64,000 nucleotides of DNA from Mariprofundus ferrinatatus (GCF_002795825.1 NZ_CP018800.1:496001-560000); one strand, 5' to 3'. Shown: positions 1-8,723, counted from the stretch's first letter. Program-made: numbers and translations. Notes: generated by a model from the letters alone, not told the origin.

Positions 1-981
1 ATCTTCATAGGCGATCGTCTCGGCACGGATAAAGCCTTTTTCAAAATCGTTATGGATCACAGCCGCCGCTTTCGGCGCAGTGTCGCCGCGATGGATGGTC
101 CAGGCACGCACCTCTTTGACTCCGGCAGTAAAGTAGGAGATCAGGTCGAGCAGCGTATACGCCTCGCGAATGACGGTGTTCAGGCCCGGTTCGGCGAGCC
201 CCAGATCGGCAAGGAACTCATCTCTTGAATCTGCATCCATCTCAACAAGTTCAGATTCGATTTGCGCCGACACCACGGCCACGCGTGCCCCCTCCTGGGC
301 GGCATACTCGCGCACCTTCTCCACATATGCATTGCCATCGGGCAGCGAGCCATCATCGACATTGGTGACGTAAAGAACCGGTTTGTCGGTCAGCAGCCAC
401 AGCTCTCTGAGTTTCTTCTTCTCGTCGTCGCTCAGCCCCTGCCTGCGAACGGGTGTTCCATCCTCAAGCGCCTTCAGAACCCGCTGCTGCAGCTCAAGCT
501 GCGCCCTGGCATCCTTGTCGCCGGTTTTTGTGAGCTTCTCAACGCGGATGTTCGCCTTCTGAACGGTCTCCATATCCTTGAGCATCAGTTCGGTATCGAT
601 GATCTCAATATCGGAGATCGGATCGACCTTGCCAGCCACATGGGTGACATTCTCATCCTCGAAGCAGCGGACCACATGGGCGATGGCCGCACACTCGCGG
701 ATGTTGGCAAGGAATTTGTTCCCCAGCCCCTCACCGGATGAGGCGCCTGCAACCAGTCCGGCAATGTCGACAAATTCTACCACGGCATGCTGGATCGCTT
801 GCGGGTTGACGATTTTGGCCAGTTCATCGATGCGCCGGTCTGGAACCGGAACGATTCCAACGTTCGGGTCGATCGTGCAGAAGGGGTAGTTGGCCGCTTC
901 TGCTCCGCCGCCGTTCAGCGCATTGAACAGGGTGGATTTACCTACATTGGGGAGACCGACAATGCCGATACTTAATGCCAT
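1..981 (-). CDS. ychF: Ribosome-binding ATPase/GTPase YchF (C-terminus cut by window edge)
   Basis: Obg-family P-loop NTPase that binds ribosomes and prefers ATP; universally conserved, linked to translation and oxidative stress. The N-terminus begins [20 protein letters not shown], with the Walker A at about residues 8–16, the family switch sequence [10 protein letters not shown], and [19 protein letters not shown] as the DxxG region. The reading frame is open for 327 codons up to base 1 with no stop, so roughly the last 36 residues of a usual 363-residue protein lie outside the window. ATG at 981 is the natural family start. It is the last gene of rplY–pth–ychF, 27 bases after pth. Identity is secure. 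Confidence 0.96.
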   Translation of the reverse strand, partial: MALSIGIVGLPNVGKSTLFNALNGGGAEAANYPFCTIDPNVGIVPVPDRRIDELAKIVNPQAIQHAVVEFVDIAGLVAGASSGEGLGNKFLANIRECAAIAHVVRCFEDENVTHVAGKVDPISDIEIIDTELMLKDMETVQKANIRVEKLTKTGDKDARAQLELQQRVLKALEDGTPVRRQGLSDDEKKKLRELWLLTDKPVLYVTNVDDGSLPDGNAYVEKVREYAAQEGARVAVVSAQIESELVEMDADSRDEFLADLGLAEPGLNTVIREAYTLLDLISYFTAGVKEVRAWTIHRGDTAPKAAAVIHNDFEKGFIRAETIAYED

Positions 982-1008
982 GGATTGCTCCTGAAATTTG
1001 CTTCCATA

Positions 1009-1584
1009 TTAATTGTTCAAAGAGAGGTGGATGCGGTTGGCTGCAGTGTCGGCCCTGCCGTCGAGCAGCGTGCCGATTTCATCCATCAGCGCTGCAAAGA
1101 TACGGTTTTCATCCGCGCGATCGCCCTCATCCGCTTTGCCCAGAACCCAGGCCGAAACATCGTCGTGGGGCGGGCGCCCGATGCCGATCTTGATGCGGGT
1201 ATAGTTCGCTGTTTCCAGATGGGCGTTGAGGGACTTCAGCCCGTTATGGCCGCCGTGGCCGCCACCGCTTTTGATCCTGAGTTTCCCGCTTGGCAGGTCG
1301 AGATCATCGTAAACCACAAAGATATCCTCGACATCCACCTGATAGTAGCGGGCCAGGGCCCCGACGGCTTCACCGCTGTGATTCATGAATGTTTGCGGTT
1401 TAATCAGCAAAACGCGCTGGCTTGGCGAGCGGTTCCAGATTGATGTTTCGGCATGAAAACGAGGGGCTGCGTCAAAGCGCAGCCCCTCCGATTTTGCCAG
1501 CAGGTCGAGAAAACGAAAGCCGATGTTGTGGCGCGTCTGCTCGTATTTGCTGCCGGGATTACCCAGGCCGACAAGCAGCTTCAC
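1009..1584 (-). CDS. pth: Peptidyl-tRNA hydrolase
   Basis: Cleaves the ester bond of peptidyl-tRNAs that drop off the ribosome, recycling tRNA; cytoplasmic and essential in most bacteria. The 191 residues match the usual length. Family motifs visible are VGLGNPGSKYEQTRHNIGF at the N-terminus with the catalytic His (about residue 19), QTFMNHSGEAV, VVYDDLDLPSGKLRIK (catalytic Asp near residue 93) and GGGHGGHNGLKS. It starts 6 bases after the rplY stop, so the two are very probably co-transcribed. The rplY–pth–ychF order is common in proteobacteria. Confidence 0.97.
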   Translation of the reverse strand: MKLLVGLGNPGSKYEQTRHNIGFRFLDLLAKSEGLRFDAAPRFHAETSIWNRSPSQRVLLIKPQTFMNHSGEAVGALARYYQVDVEDIFVVYDDLDLPSGKLRIKSGGGHGGHNGLKSLNAHLETANYTRIKIGIGRPPHDDVSAWVLGKADEGDRADENRIFAALMDEIGTLLDGRADTAANRIHLSLNN

Positions 1585-1590
1585 TGAAAC

Positions 1591-2223
1591 TTAGTCCTCA
1601 GCGGACTCTTCAGCGGCTTCAGCAGCCTCGCCTTCTTCACTTTCGCCACCACCGGCACCCTTCGGAGCCGAGATGTTGAGCACGGTGAAGTTGGTGTCGT
1701 GGTGAATCTCAACACCCTTAGGCAGCGCAACGTCTTCGATGTGAACGGTGTCGTTCATGTCGAGTTCAGAGCAGTCGATCTCGATGTGCTCAGGAATGGA
1801 GTCCGCACGGCAGGAAACTTCCAGCGAGTGACGGATCAGTGCAACCATGCCGCCCTTGGCAACGCCCGGGCATTTTTCGAAGTTGATGGCCACAACAGGG
1901 ACATCCATGGTGATGCTGTCTTTGGCGGATACACGCATAAAATCAAGATGGGTCGCGGTGTCCATCAGTGGGTCGTACTGGGAGTCCTTCAGCAGTACGG
2001 TGTTCTTGCCGCGTGAGCCTTTCACCTTCACTTCAAGCATGGAAGTGTGGAAATGCTCTTCATTCAGCAGCTTGGAAACTGTGTTGTAGTCCATGCTGAT
2101 CGGCAGGTCAGGTTTGTCGCCGCCATAGATAATGCCAGGCAGTTTGCCTGCACGGCGCAGGCGGCGGGTTGCGCCACGGCCGGTCTCTTCACGAAGCTCA
2201 GCTTCTACAATATAATCACTCAT
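1591..2223 (-). CDS. rplY: 50S ribosomal protein L25 / general stress protein Ctc (long form)
   Basis: Binds 5S rRNA in the large ribosomal subunit. The 210-residue protein is the two-domain CTC/TL5 form: an L25 domain (about residues 1–95, with GRGATRRLRRAGKLPGIIYG) followed by the beta-rich TL5 C-terminal domain and a very acidic tail of Glu and Ala. A longer frame runs upstream to 2346, but the ATG at 2223 is preceded by a GGAGG at 2231–2235 and aligns with family starts (MSDYIVEAELREETGRG), so it was chosen. First gene of the rplY–pth–ychF unit; its promoter must lie in 2224–2430. Confidence 0.96.
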   Translation of the reverse strand: MSDYIVEAELREETGRGATRRLRRAGKLPGIIYGGDKPDLPISMDYNTVSKLLNEEHFHTSMLEVKVKGSRGKNTVLLKDSQYDPLMDTATHLDFMRVSAKDSITMDVPVVAINFEKCPGVAKGGMVALIRHSLEVSCRADSIPEHIEIDCSELDMNDTVHIEDVALPKGVEIHHDTNFTVLNISAPKGAGGGESEEGEAAEAAEESAED

Positions 2224-2439
2224 CGTATATCCTCCAAAAATAACACCGTCGGGTTGTCCCGTGACGGAGTCGCGTCGATAGTGGTTTTCAACGCGGGCGC
2301 GCACTCTATGCACTGCAGCGTAAAAGTCCAATTGTTGTATAGTCACAGTGTGGGGTGTAGAGGTTGGTATATATGGGGAGAGGACGATGGCGGAGGGAGC
2401 TGGATTGACGGATTGTGATTGCAGGACACGGTTGCGCGG

Positions 2440-2694
2440 ATGAGCCTCCAGGCGGTAATGATTTTAATCCTGCTGGTCTGCATGAATGCGACGTTCGGCT
2501 TCTATGTCTATATCCGCTGTTGCCCTCGTGAAGAGGTGATGATTGCCATGCGTGAAGATGAGTATGCCCGCTTCGAGGATGCTGTGCCGCCAATGAAAAT
2601 GCTCAACCCGTTAGGCCGGAGAATTGCGCTTCTTACCTATGCCAGCGCTTCCGCTTCGCTGCTGCTGATCTCCGAGCTTTATCGCAACCTTTAG
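2440..2694 (+). CDS. Small hypothetical membrane protein
   Basis: I do not recognise this 84-residue protein. It has two likely membrane helices: one near the N-terminus (about residues 3–24, beginning LQAVMILILLVCMNATFGF) and one near the C-terminus (about residues 61–80, IALLTYASASASLLLIS), with a charged loop containing REDEYARFED between. ATG at 2440 was preferred; a TTG at 2419 would add seven residues, and neither has a clear ribosome-binding site. It is followed by a good rho-independent terminator at 2782–2814, which supports it being a transcribed gene. Function unknown. Confidence 0.55.
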   Translation: MSLQAVMILILLVCMNATFGFYVYIRCCPREEVMIAMREDEYARFEDAVPPMKMLNPLGRRIALLTYASASASLLLISELYRNL

Positions 2695-2781
2695 GCCGCT
2701 GCTGATCAAACGCACCAATCCGGCAGGGCCCGACCCCCTTACCGGGAGCCTGGAACAGCTTCAGCCCTATGTTCCGATCAC

Positions 2782-2814
2782 CAGGCGGAGGTTCAGTGTC
2801 CGCCTGCTCTTTTT
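2782..2814 (+). terminator. Rho-independent terminator after the small membrane protein
   Basis: An 8-bp GC-rich stem (2782–2789 with 2799–2806), a 9-base loop and a T-rich run to 2814. It lies inside the 3' end of the convergent gene at 2793–3146, so that gene's last codons form part of the hairpin. Confidence 0.7.
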
Positions 2815-3146
2815 AATATCCGCAGTTGCTCTTTCAGGGTAACTATTTCAGCCATCATTCCAAACAGTTCAGTCGATAACTCCTCTCTTATTTTCGTCAT
2901 GGCGCTGTTTGCCTGATTCGCCACTGCTTCTACCTCATGGCTGGTTGCCGTCGGCGGCAGCATCAGATTCATCTCCAGATTGATGCCTTTAATATATCTG
3001 TCCAGTACCTTTTCGGCTTCGGCACGCATAAAGCTGAACGATTCAGCACCCTCTGCGCCGATCTGCACAGCAAGCTCCTGAATGAAATCGTCAACGATTG
3101 TCGCTGTTCGCGATTTACTCGCCGGGAACGGAATTACCTGGCCCAT
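2793..3146 (-). CDS. Hypothetical small coiled-coil protein
   Basis: A 117-residue soluble protein that I do not recognise. It opens MGQVIPFPASKSRTATIVDD, a polar N-terminus, followed by predicted long helices rich in Glu, Lys and Leu; the C-terminal third (EELSTELFGMMAEIVTLKEQ and onward) has heptad-like spacing suggesting a coiled coil. No signal peptide or catalytic motif is visible. ATG at 3146 is preceded by AGGAG seven bases upstream; a GTG at 3152 would add two residues. It converges on the gene at 2440–2694 and shares its 3' end with that gene's terminator. Possibly a regulatory or oligomerising protein, but this is a guess. Confidence 0.6.
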   Translation of the reverse strand: MGQVIPFPASKSRTATIVDDFIQELAVQIGAEGAESFSFMRAEAEKVLDRYIKGINLEMNLMLPPTATSHEVEAVANQANSAMTKIREELSTELFGMMAEIVTLKEQLRILKRAGGH

Positions 3147-3509
3147 TGTCACTCTCCTGCCGCCCTGGGTTTGCCATCATTGCAGGGCGGTAATGCATTT
3201 GTTCACTTGGGTGCCAGGACCCAAGGGTTCACACTTACATCTCCTGATATCTATTATTTATATCGCAACAGGTCGGTTCGGCTTTAGTTTGCTTTTGCGT
3301 GTCATGTGCAGCCCTGCCGGATAGCACTCATTGAGACGTTGATATGTAAATGGCCTGCACCCTTCGGGCGCAACAGCTGCAGATCATCTCTCCCGATGCT
3401 TTACTGGGAGCGGGGGGCAGGCAGGCGGCGAAACAGGTCGGAAATTCGGGTTGAACTGTCGCCCCGCACTCTCACAATAGGGCGCAGTGTTTATGGGTGA
3501 GGAGGCGGC
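3147..3509. other. Intergenic stretch without a recognisable gene
   Basis: 363 bases between two divergent small genes. It holds a 7-bp hairpin (3206–3212 with 3219–3225) and an AT-rich patch around 3240–3270 that could carry promoters for the minus-strand gene. Longer open frames here show no recognisable protein features. I see no RNA gene. Confidence 0.5.
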
Positions 3510-3716
3510 ATGGATATTGATCTTAAAAAACTTGATGATGGCGCCAGGGCTGTAGTCGTGATGATCTGGTTTGCAGCCATCGGCATTACACTCGTCAGCG
3601 GTGGCTCAGAGCAGCTTGGTTTCGCGATCGTGCAGGCGCTGGTCTGGACACTCATGTTTATGGTTTTCTACATGCTTGGCAGATGGATTTATAAAATCAA
3701 ACGCAATAAGGGTTGA
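3510..3716 (+). CDS. Small hypothetical two-helix membrane protein
   Basis: A 68-residue protein with a short acidic/basic N-terminus (MDIDLKKLDDGARAVVVMIW) and two predicted transmembrane helices (about residues 14–30 and 37–58), ending in a positively charged tail RWIYKIKRNKG, which would place the C-terminus in the cytoplasm. A GAGGAGG motif lies just upstream of the ATG. No family recognised; similar small membrane proteins are frequent next to envelope genes, and a lipid acyltransferase gene follows 94 bases downstream on the same strand. Confidence 0.6.
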   Translation: MDIDLKKLDDGARAVVVMIWFAAIGITLVSGGSEQLGFAIVQALVWTLMFMVFYMLGRWIYKIKRNKG

Positions 3717-3810
3717 TCTTCCACACGAAACTGGCGGCTAACGCATGCCATGCATTGATGCTAACTTTACGACAGTTGTTTAACCCGACTCTGGAGGCGT
3801 GCAAAAACGG

Positions 3811-4446
3811 ATGAAAGATCGATTGATTGCATGGCTGCTGCCGCGACTGATCAAAGTGGTGATCGCCTTTCTGTCGCATACGGTCCGCTGGCAATATGTC
3901 GGCGACCGCTATGACCCTGCCGATCCTGCCCGCCATATCTTTGCTTTCTGGCACGCTCGCCTGCTGATGATGGGAACCGGGCTGAAGGGGTGTCGCGGTT
4001 ACACGCTGATCTCCGAGCATCGCGACGGCGCCCTGATCGCCGATGCTCTGCATCTGCAGGGGTTCAGGACAATCCGTGGTTCATCGACGCGCGGAGGCGC
4101 CAGGGCCCTGCTGCAGATGGTGCGCACCTTTGAGAAGGAGCGGTGCGATTTCGGCATTACACCGGACGGGCCGAAGGGGCCGCGTGAGAAGGTGAAGATC
4201 GGAACGGTGCAGCTGGCGAAGAAAACCGGGCTGCCAATCCGTCCGGTCTGTTATGCGAGCAGAAGACAGTGGCGCATCACCTCATCGTGGGATCACTTCT
4301 ATATTCCCAAGCCGTTCAGTCGGGGCGTGTTCGTCTATGGTGAGCCGGTATCTATCGCTGAAGATGCGGATGATCAGGAGTCACTAAAGCGTGTTCAGCA
4401 GGCGATGGATGAGGTCCAGCAAAAGGCGGACAGTTACTTCTCCTGA
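3811..4446 (+). CDS. DUF374 lysophospholipid-acyltransferase-like protein
   Basis: Membrane-associated acyltransferase-like protein of the DUF374 family, related to LPLAT enzymes that acylate lipid A or lysophospholipids. The 211 residues show the diagnostic blocks: HIFAFWHARLLMM (a variant of the FWH(G/A)RL block), the RGSSTRGGARALLQM block after it, and PDGPKGPREKVKIGTVQLA, the substrate-phosphate-binding segment. An N-terminal hydrophobic stretch (RLIKVVIAFLSHTV) would hold it at the inner membrane. ATG at 3811 has GGAGG 13 bases upstream; a GTG at 3799 is too close to the same GGAGG (one base). The precise acyl acceptor cannot be told from sequence. Confidence 0.85.
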   Translation: MKDRLIAWLLPRLIKVVIAFLSHTVRWQYVGDRYDPADPARHIFAFWHARLLMMGTGLKGCRGYTLISEHRDGALIADALHLQGFRTIRGSSTRGGARALLQMVRTFEKERCDFGITPDGPKGPREKVKIGTVQLAKKTGLPIRPVCYASRRQWRITSSWDHFYIPKPFSRGVFVYGEPVSIAEDADDQESLKRVQQAMDEVQQKADSYFS

Positions 4447-4629
4447 CGACTGACTTTCTTGCAGGTTGCTCCCAGATCAGCATGCCAGTGCAATCCAAAA
4501 CGATACCCTGCTGCAATAGACGACTGGCTTAGAACGTCCAAGTTTGGACAACTACACTTTCAACTAATGTCTGCCATTCGCGGCAAAATTGCATGCGCAG
4601 CAATAAAATGCGCTCAATTTATGGCGTTG

Positions 4630-4812
4630 TTAGTTACCCGTTCCATGGCAGTGGTGGATTTGGGCCTCCGCTTCTAACCAATCGTGTAGCTGACAGTCTC
4701 CTTCAAAGCCGCGTTTTTCAGAAAGGAAATAAGCAGCATTAGAGATTCTTTCCCTGATCTGTTCGGGATTATTTTTAGCACCCCGATTTGAAACTTTTAT
4801 TTTTCTGGTCAT
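4630..4812 (-). CDS. DUF2934-type small protein
   Basis: A 60-residue basic-to-acidic protein whose core EQIRERISNAAYFLSEKRGF plus DCQLHDWLEAEAQI matches the pattern of DUF2934 proteins (Arg-Glu-Arg-Ile start, aromatic middle, and a terminal WLxAEAEL-like motif). Members are short and of unknown function, often in accessory or stress-related settings. ATG at 4812 is preceded by GGAG six bases upstream; GTG at 4824 is less likely. It is flanked by about 180 bases on each side without clear genes, in an AT-richer patch. Family assignment is from motif recall, not a search. Confidence 0.7.
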   Translation of the reverse strand: MTRKIKVSNRGAKNNPEQIRERISNAAYFLSEKRGFEGDCQLHDWLEAEAQIHHCHGTGN

Positions 4813-5059
4813 TTGTGACTCCACTAGATCAGGCTGAAATTCTGATCAAGATGTCTAGGCTATACCTAAGCATGGCGATAGATATAAATTAAACCGCCAC
4901 TGATTTACTCGACACACTCTGAGTGCCCGTTGTTGGCCGACTGTTGCCGATCACGACAGGCGACTCACGGCCAACCCCGGCCATTCAGAAATAGCGCGTT
5001 GCAATTTATCAACGCAAATCATCCGCATGTGATATACTTAGATATGCGAGGTGTATCAT

Positions 5060-5458
5060 ATGGCGCTTTTTCATCATGTCGAAGACTCAAAGCCACTATG
5101 CGAATTATTTTCGGAAATAATGAGGTTGTTCGGACATGAAATCATTTCGTTTAGCAACGGGCTTAAATATTTAGAATACATCGAAGATGAGGAAGCTGCT
5201 TGCCCTGTAGCTGTATTTACTGACATAGATATGCCTGTAATGGATGGGTATGAGATGATAGAAAAAGTCATCGGAAGATATCCCAATCGTTTAATTGTGG
5301 TTCTCTCTGCTCATGCAGAAAGAGGAAATGTGAATGAAATACATGTATTTCAGCATGTGGATAAACCATTCCAAGCTTCATCCTTGGAGAAATTAGCTAA
5401 GGTATTAATTGCTAAAAAGCTCTCTCTTGGAGCAAGTGCTGATTTGCTGAATGTCTGA
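5060..5458 (+). CDS. Stand-alone response-regulator receiver protein
   Basis: A single CheY-like receiver domain of 132 residues with no output domain. Landmarks are present: acidic residues in VEDSKP near the N-terminus, the phospho-acceptor Asp in TDIDMPVMDGYEM, the switch Ser in VVLSAHAERG and the conserved Lys in VDKPFQ. GAGG sits at the right distance before ATG 5060 (a GTG at 5051 is also possible). No histidine kinase or operon partner lies nearby; the base composition is visibly more AT-rich than the flanking housekeeping genes, suggesting acquisition or relaxed selection. Likely works with a distant kinase. Confidence 0.8.
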   Translation: MALFHHVEDSKPLCELFSEIMRLFGHEIISFSNGLKYLEYIEDEEAACPVAVFTDIDMPVMDGYEMIEKVIGRYPNRLIVVLSAHAERGNVNEIHVFQHVDKPFQASSLEKLAKVLIAKKLSLGASADLLNV

Positions 5459-5639
5459 AAGTGGCCGTTATTGCCCCCTGGAGATCGGCAGGCATTGGCC
5501 GTTCTAAGCCAGTCATCATATTGCAGCGGAGTGCAGGTTTAGAGCTCCTGGCCATCACGGAAAAACGCCAGTGCAATCCCTGTCGGGCTTCTATAGTGTC
5601 AGCATAAGTTTACGATAAATAACCGAAACAGGGGTGTGT

Positions 5640-6257
5640 ATGAATCAATTTCCATCACCGTTTTTCCGTTGGCGTCCACACCCGTGGCACGGACTGGAGG
5701 TGGGCCCTGAACCACCCAGACGCGTGCAGGCATTTATCGAAATATGCCCCTTCGATATGGTGAAATATGAGGTGGATAAAGCGACTGGTTACCTGCGTGT
5801 GGACCGTTCGGTGCGTTCATCTTCGCAGCATCCGACCCTCTACGGTTTTATTCCGAGGACATACTGTGGCGAACGTGTCGGCAAGCTGATGGAAGAGGCC
5901 AGCCGCGGCGATGGCGATCCGCTCGATATCTGCGTGATTACCGAACGCCCGATCTCCAAGACCGAGATTATTCTCAATGCCCGCGTGGTCGGCGGCCTGC
6001 CGATGTGCGACAATGGCGAGGCGGATGACAAGATCATCGCTGTCATCGAGGACGATCCGTTATGGGCGAAGGTGGATGATATTGCTGAGTTGCCACCGGC
6101 GCTGATTGACCGCCTGATGCACTATTTCCTCACCTACAAGTATGTGCCGGGCAAGGAGCATCAGGTGTCGATCGGAGAGCCGTACGGCTATGAGCATGCC
6201 AGGGTGGTGATCGAAGCGGCAATCAACGACTACAACGAAAACTTCGGAGGGCAGTAA
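5640..6257 (+). CDS. ppa: Inorganic pyrophosphatase (family I)
   Basis: Hydrolyses pyrophosphate to phosphate in the cytoplasm, pulling biosynthetic reactions forward. The 205-residue protein has the family I signature [15 protein letters not shown] with three metal-binding Asp residues, plus [21 protein letters not shown] and the downstream [12 protein letters not shown] block. It is slightly longer than the E. coli enzyme owing to an N-terminal extension ([19 protein letters not shown]). ATG 5640 was chosen over an upstream GTG. The stop lies 10 bases from the convergent amidohydrolase gene, with no terminator seen between. Confidence 0.93.
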   Translation: MNQFPSPFFRWRPHPWHGLEVGPEPPRRVQAFIEICPFDMVKYEVDKATGYLRVDRSVRSSSQHPTLYGFIPRTYCGERVGKLMEEASRGDGDPLDICVITERPISKTEIILNARVVGGLPMCDNGEADDKIIAVIEDDPLWAKVDDIAELPPALIDRLMHYFLTYKYVPGKEHQVSIGEPYGYEHARVVIEAAINDYNENFGGQ

Positions 6258-6267
6258 CCACTCCCGA

Positions 6268-7593
6268 CTACATGGTTGCCAGCTTTGCCATTGCCGTGGC
6301 GAGCAGTGATGCGCCGGCGGCAATCTGTGCAGGGGAGCTGTATTCGTCGCGGGAGTGACTGATGCCGGCACGGCAGGGGATAAAGATCATGCCGACCGGA
6401 ATCCGGGAGCCGTCGTGGCGCATCTGAGAGGCGACTGTGCCCGCATCATGCCATGCGCCGCTCGGCAGCCGCATCTGGCTGAGATTGAGTTCGTCGCACC
6501 CGTCAGCAAGTAAGGCCTGAATGTCGGGGTCCAGTTCGGCGATGCCCGGCTGATCTGAAAATGTGTCGATTTCGACAGTCACGCCGAACCGCACGGCTGT
6601 ATTTTGAATCAGGGCGAATGCCTTTTCACAGTAACTGTTCACCACTTCGGCATCCGCTCCCCGCACCTCGAACGAGAAGCAGGCCGCGCCGCTCACCTTG
6701 GTGACGGCGTTGTCATTGAGCGGAAGTCGGGCGGAGTCGTGTATGTGCGGGTTGATCATGCCGACAGTCTGTACGAGATCGGCGCCGTTGCTGTTTGTGC
6801 GCTGCATCAGGTGATCAAGTTCCACCTGCATGTATGCCATAGCCAGGTTGGCATCCTGCCTGAATTCACTGCCCATCGGGGTGGCGCCGGAGTGGTCGAA
6901 TGTGCCGCGAATCCTGATCCAGCTGCGTTTTGAACCGCGAATCGCTGTCACGATGCCAATATCCAGATTTCCGGTTTCGAGAACTTTTCCCTGCTCGATA
7001 TGCAGTTCAATAAAGGCGGCAATCGAGTCGCGCTCGGCACTGCTGATGGCCGGCTGGCTGCGCTTGATACATACCGGATCCACGCCCTGGCTGAGCATCG
7101 CATCTGCAAGCGTCACTCCCTGCCATGTTTTTTCCAGCGCTTGCGGTTCAAGTGTGGCGAATGCAGCCCGGGAGCCAATGGATGTCACCCCGAAGGTGGC
7201 AGACTCCTCGCCGCGCCAGACGCGCAGGCGAACCCCCCGTGTTAATACCGATTCTGACTGCTGAATCGCAAGCAGCGCTTCAAGCCCGGCAACAACACCC
7301 GCTGTGCCGTCGAAATTGCCGCCGCCCGGTACGGTGTCGATATGCGAGCCGGTCTCGATCCATTCGGAATAGTTGCCGGCTGATTCAATGATAAGGTTGC
7401 CGGCGGCATCGTAGCGGCAATTAAGACCGCGGCCGGATGCGGCCTGTTCGAGAAGGGCCATGGCCGCGCTCTCCGGATCGGAGTAGGGGGGGCGCAGGAA
7501 TCCGTTTGCCGCATTGCCGTCAATGGCTCCCGTGGCATTGAGCGGGGCATATCGCCGCTCGATCGCCTCAGGATGAATGCGGATAGAGTTCAT
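6268..7593 (-). CDS. M20-family amidohydrolase (allantoate / N-carbamoyl-amino-acid hydrolase type)
   Basis: Metal-dependent hydrolase of the hydantoinase/carbamoylase family, which cleaves N-carbamoyl amino acids, allantoate or ureidoglycolate. The 441-residue protein shows the dimetal ligand blocks in order: ETGSHIDTVPGGGNFDGTAG, RGEESATFGVTSIGSRA, IELHIEQGKVLE, and the C-terminal AGISHSRDEYSSP. The lid/dimerisation domain with FDHSGATPMGSEFRQDA lies in the middle. ATG 7593 gives the normal N-terminus (MNSIRIHPEAIERRYAPL). It starts 37 bases after prs on the same strand and may be co-transcribed. Substrate cannot be assigned; no purine or hydantoin catabolism genes are nearby. Confidence 0.86.
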   Translation of the reverse strand: MNSIRIHPEAIERRYAPLNATGAIDGNAANGFLRPPYSDPESAAMALLEQAASGRGLNCRYDAAGNLIIESAGNYSEWIETGSHIDTVPGGGNFDGTAGVVAGLEALLAIQQSESVLTRGVRLRVWRGEESATFGVTSIGSRAAFATLEPQALEKTWQGVTLADAMLSQGVDPVCIKRSQPAISSAERDSIAAFIELHIEQGKVLETGNLDIGIVTAIRGSKRSWIRIRGTFDHSGATPMGSEFRQDANLAMAYMQVELDHLMQRTNSNGADLVQTVGMINPHIHDSARLPLNDNAVTKVSGAACFSFEVRGADAEVVNSYCEKAFALIQNTAVRFGVTVEIDTFSDQPGIAELDPDIQALLADGCDELNLSQMRLPSGAWHDAGTVASQMRHDGSRIPVGMIFIPCRAGISHSRDEYSSPAQIAAGASLLATAMAKLATM

Positions 7594-7630
7594 GTGAGCA
7601 ATCCGTCGCTTTGGCGACGATGCGCAGAGA

Positions 7631-8578
7631 TCAGCCGTAGAGGCTGCTGATCGAACGTGCGTCGTAGATGCGCGTAATCGCTTCACCCATCAGCTGGGCA
7701 ATTGTAATAATGCGCACTTTTCCGGTTTTCATGATCTTTTTCGGTTGCTTGATGCTGTCTGTTACCACCAGTTCGTGCAGGCCGGAATTGGCGAGGCGCT
7801 CGGACGCCGGGCCGGAAAGAACACCGTGTGAGGCGTAGGCGCTGACCTTGGTGGCGCCCTTTTCAAGCAGCGCATCCACTGCACCGCACAGGGTGCCTGC
7901 CGTATCAACCATGTCGTCTATGAGGATGCAGTGTTTGCCTTTGACCTCACCGATAATGTTCATCACCTTGGCCACATTGGGTGCGGGGCGACGTTTGTCG
8001 ACGATGGCCATGTCCACGTGCAGGCGGTTAGCCAGAGCGCGGGCGCGAACCACGCCGCCAACATCCGGAGATACGATGATGGTATTTTCCATATCATTTC
8101 TGGCTTCGATATCTTTGGCAAACAGCGGAATGGCGAAGATATTATCTACTGGAATGTCGAAAAAGCCCTGAATCTGGGTGGCGTGGAGGTCGAGGGTGAG
8201 AATCCGCGTGGCACCGGCGCGACTGATCAGGTCGGCAACCAGCTTGGCCGAGATGGGGGTGCGTCCGGCACTTTTACGATCCTGTCGGGCATAGCCGAAA
8301 TATGGAATTACGGCACAGATGTTGCGGGCCGAGGCGCGTTTGGCCGCATCGATAAAAATCAGCAGTTCCATCAGGTTGGAGTTGCACGGTTTGCTGGTGC
8401 TCTGGATAAAGAAGGCATCCAGGCCGCGGATGGTCTCCTGAACCTGAAGGAAGATTTCACCATCTGAAAAACGCTGCATGTAGATCTCGCCCAGAGGCTT
8501 TCCGATGTGTTCACAGATATCTTGTGCAAGCGGCGGATTGGATGTGCCGGAAAAAAGCCGAAGTTTCTCGTGGACCAT
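7631..8578 (-). CDS. prs: Ribose-phosphate pyrophosphokinase
   Basis: Makes PRPP from ribose 5-phosphate and ATP for nucleotide, His and Trp synthesis. The 315-residue protein matches class I enzymes: SGTSNPPLAQDICEHIG at the N-terminus, RFSDGE, the ATP-binding YFGYARQDRKSAGRTPISAK flexible-loop region, the HATQIQGFF segment, and the PRPP loop CILIDDMVDTAGTLCGAVDA. ATG at 8578 is preceded by AGGAG about 11 bases upstream; the frame is open further back but overlaps tRNA-Gln. Standing directly after ispE and tRNA-Gln is the usual proteobacterial arrangement. Confidence 0.97.
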   Translation of the reverse strand: MVHEKLRLFSGTSNPPLAQDICEHIGKPLGEIYMQRFSDGEIFLQVQETIRGLDAFFIQSTSKPCNSNLMELLIFIDAAKRASARNICAVIPYFGYARQDRKSAGRTPISAKLVADLISRAGATRILTLDLHATQIQGFFDIPVDNIFAIPLFAKDIEARNDMENTIIVSPDVGGVVRARALANRLHVDMAIVDKRRPAPNVAKVMNIIGEVKGKHCILIDDMVDTAGTLCGAVDALLEKGATKVSAYASHGVLSGPASERLANSGLHELVVTDSIKQPKKIMKTGKVRIITIAQLMGEAITRIYDARSISSLYG

Positions 8579-8648
8579 GGTGTGATCACTCCTCTGTTCG
8601 ATAGAGCAGGCCTCATCAACCGCTTCTATCAAGGTTCTGCTGTGTAAC

Positions 8649-8723
8649 TGGCTGGGACGGCAGGATTCGAACCTGCGCATGACGGGATCAAAACCCGCTG
8701 CCTTACCGCTTGGCTACGTCCCA
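8649..8723 (-). tRNA. tRNA-Gln (anticodon UUG), CCA encoded
   Basis: On the minus strand the sequence folds into a full cloverleaf: acceptor stem TGGGACG/CGTCCCA, anticodon stem-loop with loop TTTTGAT giving anticodon TTG (UUG), T-arm GCAGG-TTCGAAT-CCTGC and an encoded CCA. Located between ispE and prs as in many proteobacteria. Its first 21 bases are also the last seven codons of ispE (including the stop), so the mature 5' end must be cut out of the ispE transcript or transcribed from a promoter inside ispE. Confidence 0.96.
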
